12,328 nucleotides of DNA from Acidobacteriota bacterium (GTDB lineage: Bacteria; Acidobacteriota; Vicinamibacteria; Vicinamibacterales; UBA2999), in NCBI GenBank assembly GCA_947478985.1, contig CANJYC010000033.1, forward strand, positions 1-12,328, given 5' to 3'. Numbering within the stretch: position 1 is the stretch's first letter; every line of letters begins with the position of its first letter. The position numbers were made by a program, and so were the translations under genes. This document shows, piece after piece, positions 1 to 6,228 of the stretch. The notes under the pieces were generated by a model. That model was given only the letters and a program-made list of their open reading frames with translations. It did no database searches and was not told the DNA's origin.

Positions 1-849
1 TCAGGCGTCCTGTCCGGGCTGACGCGCGTCCGCCAGTTCAGCCAGGACGATGCCCACTGCTTCGTCATGGAGTCGCAGATTGCCGAGGAGGTCGAAAAGC
101 TCCTGCGCCTGGTGCAGCGCGTCTACGGCGACTTCGGCCTCACCTACTCGGTGAAGCTGTCGACCCGGCCCGAGGCCTTCCTGGGTGAGGTTGCCACCTG
201 GGATCATGCCGAAGCCTCGCTGCGGCAGGCCCTCGACAACGCTGGCCAGGCCTACACCCTTAATGAGGGCGATGGCGCGTTTTACGGCCCGAAAGTCGAT
301 TTCGACGTCACCGACGCCATCGGCCGGCAGTGGCAGTGCGCCACCATCCAGCTCGACTACCAGCTGCCCGAGCGCTTCAACCTCACCTATGTGGGGGCCG
401 ATAATGCCGAACATCGCCCCGTGGTCATCCACCGGGCCATTTTTGGCAGCTTCGAGCGCTTCATGGCGCTCCTTATCGAGCATTTTGCCGGTGCCTGGCC
501 CCTGTGGCTGGCGCCCGTCCAGCTGGCTGTGCTGCCCATTGCCGACCGCCACCTGGAATATGCCACCGGGGTGCGCGACACCCTGGCCGCCGCCGGGCTC
601 CGGGTCGAGCTTGATGCCCGCGTGGAGAAGATTGGCTATAAGATCCGTGAGGCGCAGTTACAGAAGGTGCCCTACATGCTGGTCATCGGCGACCGCGAGG
701 CTGCCGAGGGAGCGGTGTCGGTCAGGAGCCGCTTCGGCGGGGACCTGGGCGCCCGTCCGGTAGCCGCTTTTCTGGCGGACGCACTCGACGAGGTTCGACG
801 CAAGGATGTGGGCGTGAAGGCGCCCGTCGCAGAGCAGCAACCGGCCTGA
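1..849 (+). CDS. thrS: Threonyl-tRNA synthetase, C-terminal part (5' end outside window)
   Basis: The enzyme charges tRNA-Thr with threonine in the cytoplasm. The reading frame is open from the first base, so the start lies upstream; 282 residues are visible. The fragment begins in the class II catalytic core with the motif-2 region (SGLTRVRQFSQDDAH). The His of DDAH and the His of the later VIHRAIFGSFERF block match two of the three zinc ligands known in the E. coli enzyme; the Cys ligand is upstream of the window. VIHRAIFGSFERF is also class II motif 3. From about visible residue 165 (LAPVQLAVLPI) to the end is the anticodon-binding domain, with the typical ARVEKIGYKIREAQLQKVPYM segment. 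It ends with TGA at 847-849. infC follows after 16 bases, the usual thrS-infC linkage. Identity is very sure. Confidence 0.97.
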   Translation, partial: SGVLSGLTRVRQFSQDDAHCFVMESQIAEEVEKLLRLVQRVYGDFGLTYSVKLSTRPEAFLGEVATWDHAEASLRQALDNAGQAYTLNEGDGAFYGPKVDFDVTDAIGRQWQCATIQLDYQLPERFNLTYVGADNAEHRPVVIHRAIFGSFERFMALLIEHFAGAWPLWLAPVQLAVLPIADRHLEYATGVRDTLAAAGLRVELDARVEKIGYKIREAQLQKVPYMLVIGDREAAEGAVSVRSRFGGDLGARPVAAFLADALDEVRRKDVGVKAPVAEQQPA

Positions 850-855
850 AGGCCG

Positions 856-861
856 AGGAGG
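856..861 (+). promoter_or_regulatory. Strong Shine-Dalgarno that places the infC start
   Basis: A perfect AGGAGG sits in the 16-base gap between the thrS stop and the proposed infC AUC codon at 866, with four bases between them. No ATG, GTG or TTG in the IF3 frame follows until 974. The position of this strong site is the main evidence for the non-canonical start. Confidence 0.75.
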
Positions 862-865
862 ATAT

Positions 866-1519
866 ATCGCCTTCGATCGTACGCCCCGACGTGATGACCG
901 CGTTCGCACCAACGAGCGCATCCGAGTTCGTGAAATCCGCGTAATTGACGAGACGGGCCAGCAGCTCGGGATCATGGCGCCGCCACAGGCGCTGGTCATC
1001 GCCAAGCAGAAGGGACTCGACCTGGTTGAGATCTCGCCGACGGCGGTGCCGCCGGTCTGCCGGATCATGGACTTCGGCCAGTACCAGTACCAGGAGCAGA
1101 AGCGATCGCGCGAGGCCAAGAAGCACCAGCGCGTGATCGAGGTCAAGGAGATCAAGTTCCGGCCGAAGGTCGACGTACACGACTACGCGTTCAAGAAAGC
1201 GCATATCGAGCGCTTCCTGGCCGACGGCGACAAGGTCAAGGCGACGATCTTCTTCCGAGGCCGCGAGATGGCGCATCCGGAAATCGGGCGGCGCATCCTT
1301 GAGCGACTGATTATGGAACTCTCCGACATCGCGATTGCCGAGACCATGCCGCGGCAGGAGGGCAATCAGATGCACGTGATCCTCAGCCAGAAGGCCGGGC
1401 GCAAGAGCGCACCGAAGAAGGCGCAGCCGGACGCGGCGGAACCGGCTGCCACGACGACGACGACAACGACGACGACGACAGAAGCGACGACAGAAGCGAC
1501 GACGACGACCACGGAATAG
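866..1519 (+). CDS. infC: Translation initiation factor IF-3 with AUC start and poly-Thr tail
   Basis: IF-3 binds the 30S subunit, prevents subunit joining and checks the start codon. The IF-3 N domain begins at RTNERIRVREIRVIDE (about residues 14-29). The C domain follows the KKHQRVIEVKEIKFRPKVDVHDY linker and ends near EGNQMHVILSQK (about residue 176). The first ATG in frame (974) would remove the conserved N-terminal 36 residues. The only start that keeps them and has a ribosome-binding site is ATC at 866, 217 codons before the stop. An upstream in-frame ATG at 806 is cut off by TGA at 815. Rare AUU/AUC/AUA starts are known for infC (AUU in E. coli, AUC in Myxococcus xanthus dsg) and support autoregulation, because IF-3 discriminates against such codons. 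The last 41 residues are a lysine/alanine then threonine-rich extension not found in the about 180-aa E. coli protein. The exact start is inferred; the identity is sure. Confidence 0.93.
   Translation: MAFDRTPRRDDRVRTNERIRVREIRVIDETGQQLGIMAPPQALVIAKQKGLDLVEISPTAVPPVCRIMDFGQYQYQEQKRSREAKKHQRVIEVKEIKFRPKVDVHDYAFKKAHIERFLADGDKVKATIFFRGREMAHPEIGRRILERLIMELSDIAIAETMPRQEGNQMHVILSQKAGRKSAPKKAQPDAAEPAATTTTTTTTTTEATTEATTTTTE
1451..1516 (+). repeat. ACG-rich trinucleotide microsatellite inside the infC 3' end
   Basis: Twenty-two codons made almost only of ACG/ACA/ACC, with two interspersed GAA-GCG pairs and a final GAA. They encode ten threonines, EA, two threonines, EA, five threonines and a final E. 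The repeat unit equals the codon length, so slippage would change tail length without a frameshift. Confidence 0.85.
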
Positions 1520-1534
1520 CGATTAGGGACGGAC

Positions 1535-1732
1535 ATGCCAAAACTCAAAACGCACAGAGGCGCGGCCAAGCGCTTCAAAGTGACCGGAACGGGCAAGATC
1601 GTGCGCGCCAGTGCCTTCAGACGCCACATCCTGACCAGCAAGACGACGAAGTCGAAGCGCCACGCACGCGGCACCAAGGAAGTCTCCGATGCCGACGCGC
1701 CGAAGCTGCGACTGATGCTGCGGGTAAAATAG
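1535..1732 (+). CDS. rpmI: 50S ribosomal protein L35
   Basis: Small basic protein of the large ribosomal subunit. It has 65 residues, the normal length for L35, and starts with the family signature MPKLKTHRGAAKRFKVTGTGK, followed by a KTTKSKRH-type basic segment. ATG at 1535 is preceded by AGGGA at 1525-1529, five bases upstream. The gap to infC is 15 bases, so the two are very likely co-transcribed. A longer gap (93 bases) separates it from rplT. Identity is sure. Confidence 0.97.
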   Translation: MPKLKTHRGAAKRFKVTGTGKIVRASAFRRHILTSKTTKSKRHARGTKEVSDADAPKLRLMLRVK

Positions 1733-1825
1733 AAGGTCGACGGTCCAGATATCTGGATCGCCACATGAGGTCGCTGGGTCTTTTCAAAGTCGCCACCAGG
1801 CGCACCCAATAGCCGAGAGGAACCG
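1733..1825 (+). promoter_or_regulatory. Structured rpmI-rplT spacer, candidate L20 control region
   Basis: The 93-base spacer is long for this operon. It holds a perfect 14-bp palindrome (TCCAGATATCTGGA, 1744-1757). It also holds a possible three-way junction just before rplT: GCU/AGC and GGGU/ACCC arms (1773-1779 with 1804-1813, UA-rich bulge) enclose a CUU-UUCA-AAG hairpin (1780-1789) and a CGCC-ACCA-GGCG hairpin (1791-1802). The rplT ribosome-binding site (AGAGGA, 1816-1821) follows directly. L20 is a known autoregulator of its operon in E. coli and Bacillus by mRNA binding. That this spacer does the same is inference from position and foldability only; I did not recognise a known L20 leader. 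Confidence 0.35.
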
Positions 1826-2197
1826 ATGCCGAGAGTTAAACGAGGAACAGTCCGCCGGGCCAAGCGCAAGAAACTGCTGGCGCGTGCGAAGGGTTTTTAC
1901 CAGACCAAGAGCAAGCTGTATCGCGCAGCGAAAGAAGCCGTCGACACCGCGGCGAAATACGCCTATGTCGGCCGCAAGAACAAGAAGCGCGAATTCCGGC
2001 GCCTCTGGGTGGTGCGTATCAACGCGGCGGCACGCGAGAATGGGCTGAACTACTCGCAGCTGATTCGCGGGCTGAAGGTCGCCGGCATCGTGCTCGACCG
2101 TAAGATGCTCGCCGACATGGCCGTTACCCAACCCGCAGCGTTCGCCCAGGTGGCTGCGCAGGCCAAGGCCGCGCTCCCCGCTTCGGCGAATGCCTGA
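1826..2197 (+). CDS. rplT: 50S ribosomal protein L20
   Basis: L20 binds 23S rRNA early in large-subunit assembly, and in several bacteria it also represses its own operon. The protein has 123 residues (family about 118). It shows the basic, extended N-terminus MPRVKRGTVRRAKRKKLLARAKGF and the globular domain motif LWVVRINAAARENGLNYSQLIRGL, ending with a short Ala-rich tail. ATG at 1826 is preceded by AGAGGA with good spacing. The last eight bases overlap the pheS start, which suggests translational coupling and leaves no room for an E. coli-like pheM attenuator between rplT and pheS. Identity is sure. Confidence 0.97.
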   Translation: MPRVKRGTVRRAKRKKLLARAKGFYQTKSKLYRAAKEAVDTAAKYAYVGRKNKKREFRRLWVVRINAAARENGLNYSQLIRGLKVAGIVLDRKMLADMAVTQPAAFAQVAAQAKAALPASANA

Positions 2198-3287
2198 TCC
2201 CGCCATCGACCGTTCGATCATCGAGACGCTGCGCGCGAATTTTCGCGCGCGGCTCTCCTCCGCTGCCTCCGACCGCGACCTCAAGGCCCTCACCGACGAG
2301 TTCCTGAGCCGCAAGTCCGGCTCGGTCACCGCGCTGCTCAAGCACCTCGGCTCACTGCCAGCCGACGCGAAGCGCGAATTCGGCCAGCTCGTCAACACCC
2401 TCAAAGGCGACATCGAGACCGCCCTCGCCGACCGCCGCGCGGCGCTTGATGACACGCGCGCCCCGGCTGGTGCCGTGGACGTCACGCTCCCTGCGCGAGA
2501 GCTCCCGATGGGGCGCATGCATCCGCTGATGCGCGTGCGGCAACAGGTCGAGGACATCTTCACGCGCATGGGGTACGAGATCCTCGAAGGGCCCGAGGTC
2601 GAAGAGGACTACTACAACTTCGAAGCGCTCAACATGCCGCCGGATCATCCCGCGCGCGACATGCAGGACACGCTCTACCTGGACGCGCCGATCATCGGCG
2701 GCACCTGGGGCGCGCACAGAGGAGCGCTGCCCGAGGCGCAGGTGCGTGCGGCAACCCTGCTGCGCACACACACGTCGGCGATGCAGATCCGCTACATGAA
2801 GACGTTCAAGCCGCCGGTGCGAATCCTCGTGCCGGGGCGCGTCTACCGTCGCGACAACCTCGACCTGACGCATACGCCGATGTTCCAGCAGTTCGAGGCG
2901 CTGGTTGTCGGCGAGGGCATTACGCTCGCCGACCTCAAGGGCACGCTCGAGGCACTGGTTCACGAACTCTTCGGGGCGGATGCGAAGGTGCGGCTCAGGC
3001 CCAGCTTCTTTCCGTACACCGAGCCAAGCGCCGAGGTCGACATCAGCTGCCGCGCTTGCGGGGGCTCCGGCTGCGGTGTGTGCAAGCACACCGGCTGGCT
3101 TGAGATCCTCGGCAGCGGCATGGTCCACCCGGCGGTGTTCGAAGCCGTCGGCTACGACCCCGAGAAGGTCACCGGCTTCGCGTTCGGCACCGGCATCGAG
3201 CGCATGGCGATGCTGAAGTACGGCGTCGACGACATCCGGCTGTTCTACGAGAACGACATCCGTTTCCTCGAGCAGTTTCCGCTGTGA
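2190..3287 (+). CDS. pheS: Phenylalanyl-tRNA synthetase alpha subunit
   Basis: Catalytic subunit of the (alpha-beta)2 enzyme that charges tRNA-Phe. The N-terminal coiled-coil (about residues 1-90) is the tRNA-binding arm. The class II core carries motif 1 (HPLMRVRQQVEDIFTRMGYE, about 111-130), motif 2 (GRVYRRDNLDLTHTPMFQQFE, 216-236) and motif 3 (GFAFGTGIERMAMLKYG, 329-345). Four cysteines (287, 290, 295, 298) in a CxxC-x4-CxxC arrangement lie just before WLEILGSGMVHP, a zinc-knuckle-like insertion seen in many bacterial PheS, for example Bacillus type, but not in E. coli. A further insertion of about 20 residues lies at 165-185 between DMQDTLYLD and LLRTHTS. At 365 aa it is slightly longer than the usual 330-350. 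It starts inside rplT and overlaps pheT by four bases. Confidence 0.97.
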   Translation: MPDPAIDRSIIETLRANFRARLSSAASDRDLKALTDEFLSRKSGSVTALLKHLGSLPADAKREFGQLVNTLKGDIETALADRRAALDDTRAPAGAVDVTLPARELPMGRMHPLMRVRQQVEDIFTRMGYEILEGPEVEEDYYNFEALNMPPDHPARDMQDTLYLDAPIIGGTWGAHRGALPEAQVRAATLLRTHTSAMQIRYMKTFKPPVRILVPGRVYRRDNLDLTHTPMFQQFEALVVGEGITLADLKGTLEALVHELFGADAKVRLRPSFFPYTEPSAEVDISCRACGGSGCGVCKHTGWLEILGSGMVHPAVFEAVGYDPEKVTGFAFGTGIERMAMLKYGVDDIRLFYENDIRFLEQFPL

Positions 3288-5344
3288 GAATCCTCCTCTC
3301 CTGGCTGCGTGAGTGTGTCGACGTTCCCGGCACGCCTGAGGCCGTTGCGAAGACGATGTCGGTGCGTGGCTTCGCCGTCGAGGGCATCGAGCCCGTTGGC
3401 GACGGCGATGCGGTGCTCGATTTCGAGATCACCGCCAATCGTCCTGATGCCATGTCCGTCGTCGGCATGGCGCGCGAGGTCGCTACGGCGTACGGACTGG
3501 CGCTGACGTCGGCGGCTGGCAGTGGGCACTCGGCGGATCCGGACACCGCACGCCCGAAGGCCGACGCCGCCGCATCTGACATCGACATCGTGCTCGAGAG
3601 CCCGGAACTCTGCCCCCGCTATGTCGGCGCCGTCGCCGACGTGACGGTCGCCCCATCCCCGGCCTGGATGCAGGCTCGACTGCAGGCGGCCGGCATCCGC
3701 CCGATCAGCAACATCGTCGACATCACGAACTACGTGCTCCTGGAACTCGGACAGCCGATGCACGCGTTCGACCTCGCCACGCTGACCGGCCGGCAGATCC
3801 GTATCAGGACCGCGAGGCCTGGTGAAGCGCTCAAGACCCTCGACGGCCAGGCGCGGACACTCACGCCGGAGATGCTCGTCATCGCCGATGCCGAGCGGGC
3901 CGGCGCCGTCGCGGGTGTCATGGGCGGCGCCGACACCGAGGTGACGGGCGCGACGAAGACCATCGTGTTCGAGAGCGCCTATTTCAACCCGCTCTCCGTG
4001 CGGCGCACCAGCAAGAAGCTCGGGCTGAAGACGGAAGCCAGCATGCGTTTCGAGCGCGGCGCCGATCCGAACCTGCCCTTGCTGGCCATGACACGTGCGC
4101 TGGCCCTCCTCGAGGAGATCGGGGCCGGGCGGGCGCGGGGTCCGATCCTCGACCGCTATCCCAACCGGCGGAAACCCGCCTCGCTGCGGCTGCGGCGCGG
4201 GAAGATTCTCGGTCTGCTCGGCGTCGCGATCCCCGATGCGACCGTAACGCGAATCCTCGAGGGACTCGATTTCCGCCTGACGCCCGACGCCGAAGGGTGG
4301 CAGGTCACGGTGCCGACGCGCCGCGTGGACGTCGTGCGCGAGGTCGACCTGATCGAGGAAATCGCGCGCCATCACGGACTCGATCAGCTACCCAGCACCT
4401 TTCCCGCGCTGCACGCGGCGCCGCCGCCGGCAGACCCGCGCCTCGCACGCGCGCGCCAGCTCCGTGCCGTGATGACTGCCGCCGGCTTCTTCGAGGCTGT
4501 GACCTTCGGCTTCGTCGCGGTTGACGCCGCCGCGACGTTTGCGGCCGACGGCGACCTGGTGCCGATCGCCAACCCGCTGTCGGAGAACTTCGCCGTGCTG
4601 CGTCCCTCGTCGCTGCCTGGGCTGATGGCCGCGGTGGCCCATAACCGCCGCCGGGAGCAGCGCGACATCCGCCTCTTCGAAATCGGCAATCGCTTCTCCC
4701 GAAGTGGCGGTGAACGCCGCGCGCTGGCCTGCGCGTGGACCGGTGCCGGCAGCCCCGAGCACTGGGAGGGCGGCGCGCGCGACGTCGACTTCTTCGACAT
4801 CAAGGCGATTGCGCTCCGGGTTGCGCAGGCGATGCGCGTTGACGCCGTCGTCGAGCCGCATCGCGAGGCGTGGCTCGCGCCGGGCCGCGCGGCAGCACTG
4901 GTGGCTGGTGGCGTGCGCATCGGCGTATTCGGCCAGCTCGCCCCGGCCGTGGCCGGGCGACATGGCCTGTCGGAGGCCGAAGCCGTCTACGTGATGGAGA
5001 TCGATCTCGACGCGGCGGAGCGGGCCGGCGCTGGCGCCGATCTGACCGTCGCGCCGCTTCCGCGCTTCCCCTCCGTGACACGCGACATCTCCATCCTCGT
5101 CGACGAGACCCTCGCTGCCGCAGCGGTGCGCACGACCATCGAGGCCGCCGCGCCGCCGACACTCGTCCGGATTCGAGAGTTCGATCGCTACCAGGGCAAG
5201 GGCATCCCGGAAGGCAAGATCAGCCTCTCGCTGCGACTCACCTATCGGTCACCGGAGCGCACGCTGACCGATGCCGACGTGCAGTCGGCGATGGATGCAG
5301 TTCTCACCGCGTTGCGCGCACAGCACGACGCGGTACAACGATGA
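3284..5344 (+). CDS. pheT: Phenylalanyl-tRNA synthetase beta subunit, short form without B2 domain
   Basis: Structural and editing subunit of phenylalanyl-tRNA synthetase. The GTG start overlaps the pheS stop (GTGA). The N-terminus MRILLSWLRECVDV...VEGIEPV runs after residue 40 straight into DAVLDFEITANRPDAMSVVGMAREV. In standard bacterial PheT, about 110 residues of OB-fold (EMAP-like, B2) separate these two blocks, so the domain is missing and the protein has 686 aa instead of about 790-800. The B3/B4 editing domain (about 105-275) is kept, including His160 in QPMHAFD and Glu230 in FESAYF, which correspond to editing-site residues His261 and Glu334 of Thermus PheRS. B5 spans about 297-370, a catalytic-like B6/B7 core follows, and an FDX-ACB anticodon-binding fold (PLPRFPSVTRDISILVDE onward) closes the protein. 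The frame is unbroken, so this is a domain loss and not a frameshift. Confidence 0.96.
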   Translation: MRILLSWLRECVDVPGTPEAVAKTMSVRGFAVEGIEPVGDGDAVLDFEITANRPDAMSVVGMAREVATAYGLALTSAAGSGHSADPDTARPKADAAASDIDIVLESPELCPRYVGAVADVTVAPSPAWMQARLQAAGIRPISNIVDITNYVLLELGQPMHAFDLATLTGRQIRIRTARPGEALKTLDGQARTLTPEMLVIADAERAGAVAGVMGGADTEVTGATKTIVFESAYFNPLSVRRTSKKLGLKTEASMRFERGADPNLPLLAMTRALALLEEIGAGRARGPILDRYPNRRKPASLRLRRGKILGLLGVAIPDATVTRILEGLDFRLTPDAEGWQVTVPTRRVDVVREVDLIEEIARHHGLDQLPSTFPALHAAPPPADPRLARARQLRAVMTAAGFFEAVTFGFVAVDAAATFAADGDLVPIANPLSENFAVLRPSSLPGLMAAVAHNRRREQRDIRLFEIGNRFSRSGGERRALACAWTGAGSPEHWEGGARDVDFFDIKAIALRVAQAMRVDAVVEPHREAWLAPGRAAALVAGGVRIGVFGQLAPAVAGRHGLSEAEAVYVMEIDLDAAERAGAGADLTVAPLPRFPSVTRDISILVDETLAAAAVRTTIEAAAPPTLVRIREFDRYQGKGIPEGKISLSLRLTYRSPERTLTDADVQSAMDAVLTALRAQHDAVQR

Positions 5345-5371
5345 CGGCACGCCGGAGGCTCCGCCCCGCCG

Positions 5372-5380
5372 TGCTACCAT
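5372..5380 (+). promoter_or_regulatory. Possible extended -10 promoter for the zap genes
   Basis: TGCTACCAT in the 69-base pheT-zapB-like gap resembles an extended -10 element (TGnTAnnAT), about 34 bases before the next start codon. No convincing -35 is visible. The genes could equally be read through from pheT. Confidence 0.3.
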
Positions 5381-5413
5381 GCACTTCGCATTTCACCTTA
5401 GAGGTCGACACGG

Positions 5414-5689
5414 ATGGTCAAGCAGGCAGCGTCGCGCACGAGTGAAGTGGAACCGATCGATCGTCTCGAGGAGAAGGTCAAGCTGCTGGTCGGCATGGTG
5501 ACGTCGCTGCGCGAGCAGCAGGCACGCGCCGCCGAGGAAAACGCACGACTGACGCAGGAGATCGACACCCTCCGCGTGCGACTGGGAGACGCCGAAGGGG
5601 CCAGCGTCGAGCTGTCGGCGCTCCGCGACGAGCGTGACATCATCCGCACGCGGGTCGCCGAGATGCTGCAGCAGCTCGAGGCCATCTAG
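5414..5689 (+). CDS. ZapB-like coiled-coil cell-division protein
   Basis: A 91-residue protein without signal peptide or membrane segment. From about residue 14 to the end it is one coiled coil with heptad-spaced Leu/Ile/Val and many Glu/Arg (IDRLEEKVKLLVGMV, ARLTQEIDTLRVRL, LRDERDIIRTRVAEMLQQLE). Small proteins of this pattern immediately before zapA are commonly annotated ZapB-like. ZapB in E. coli binds ZapA and bundles the Z-ring through it. ATG at 5414 has GAGGT at 5401-5405, eight bases upstream. The stop is five bases from the zapA start, so the two products are probably made together and may interact. Coiled-coil similarity is weak evidence for orthology, so the function rests mainly on the neighbour. 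Confidence 0.75.
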   Translation: MVKQAASRTSEVEPIDRLEEKVKLLVGMVTSLREQQARAAEENARLTQEIDTLRVRLGDAEGASVELSALRDERDIIRTRVAEMLQQLEAI

Positions 5690-5694
5690 CTGCC

Positions 5695-6012
5695 ATGGCG
5701 GCCCGGGTCGTCACTGTCGAGATCGGCGGACAGCGCTATCCGATCCGCAGCACGCTCGACGAGAAGTACGTCGGCGAACTCGCCGCCTTTGTCGACGCGA
5801 AGATGCGAGCGGCCTCGGATGCCGCCCCCGCCAGCGACATGCTCGGCCTCGCGGTGCTGGTCGCCCTCAATATCGCCGACGAGGTCTTCCGCGCGCGGGA
5901 TCAGCAATCGTCGGCGCGCGGCGAGATCAACGCGCGCGCGCTGCAACTGGAACAGCTGGTCGACGATGTGCTGGCCCACGCCGCACCCGAGAAAGCCACG
6001 CCGGCGCCTTGA
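5695..6012 (+). CDS. zapA: Cell division protein ZapA
   Basis: ZapA promotes FtsZ protofilament bundling at the division site. The 105-residue protein has the family N-terminus VTVEIGGQRYPIRSTLDEKYVGELAAFVDAKM (residues 6-37), the hallmark LAVLVALNIADEVFRAR block (52-68) and a C-terminal coiled coil (about 70-95) used for tetramerisation. It starts five bases after the ZapB-like gene. A 6S RNA promoter lies across its stop codon, giving the zapA-ssrS arrangement well known from Proteobacteria. Identity is confident. Confidence 0.92.
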   Translation: MAARVVTVEIGGQRYPIRSTLDEKYVGELAAFVDAKMRAASDAAPASDMLGLAVLVALNIADEVFRARDQQSSARGEINARALQLEQLVDDVLAHAAPEKATPAP

Positions 6013-6037
6013 CCCACCCCTGGGCGCACGCTAAGAT
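6009..6037 (+). promoter_or_regulatory. sigma70-type promoter of the 6S RNA gene
   Basis: TTGACC (6009-6014) and TAAGAT (6032-6037) are separated by exactly 17 bases, close to the TTGACA-N17-TATAAT consensus. The predicted start, about 6044, is where the 6S terminal stem begins. The -35 element overlaps the zapA stop codon. Confidence 0.75.
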
Positions 6038-6043
6038 GCCCGC

Positions 6044-6228
6044 AGCTCCTGCTTTGCTCGTGATGGTTTTCGGAGGATCGTCTGAGCCGATGTTTTACCC
6101 AAGTGAGCTGCGAGGCCGCGTGTTGTGCATGCCTCTGTTCCGAGGAAGCCTGAAACGCGGTTAATAACAGCGGCTCCACCTTCTAACGAAGGTTCACTCG
6201 ACCTCCCCACACGGCAAAGCGGGGCACT
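6044..6228 (+). ncRNA. ssrS: 6S RNA
   Basis: 6S RNA mimics an open promoter and binds the housekeeping sigma RNA polymerase holoenzyme, damping transcription in stationary phase. This region shares sequence blocks with E. coli ssrS: CTGAGCCGAT plus a T-rich stretch (6082-6096), GCATGC followed by a CCUC/GAGG apical hairpin and AAGCCTGAAAC (6128-6156), and a short hairpin CCUUC-UAAC-GAAGG (6179-6192) where E. coli has its central-bubble hairpin. A long terminal stem closes it: GCUCC and GCUUUGCU-GUG on the 5' side (6045-6062) pair with CAC-GGCAAAGC-GGGGC on the 3' side (6210-6225). The apical arm is closed by CCGCGU/ACGCGG (6116-6121 with 6155-6160). Length is about 184 nt, as in the family. 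The gene follows zapA and precedes thiL. The 3' end is estimated from the stem; there is no U-tract, so the end is probably made by processing. Confidence 0.92.

Noticed and set aside
1..849. Slightly different codon feel of thrS (more GCC/GGC, some ATT and TTT) as a sign of transfer
   Set aside because: The impression is weak, the gene sits in its normal operon, and I could not compute codon statistics.
1451..1516. Repeat at the infC end as a CRISPR or other array
   Set aside because: The unit is a single codon, in frame with infC, with no spacers.
974..1519. infC beginning at the ATG at 974
   Set aside because: It would drop the conserved first strand and RTNERIRVREIRVID motif, which are encoded in frame just upstream behind an AGGAGG.
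3245..4375. Long minus-strand reading frame opposite pheT (376 codons)
   Set aside because: Antisense shadow of a GC-rich gene; Arg/His/Gly-rich, no recognisable motif, and pheT is certain on the other strand.
5345..5368. GGAG/CTCC symmetry after pheT as a terminator
   Set aside because: The loop is too small for a stable hairpin and no T-tract follows.
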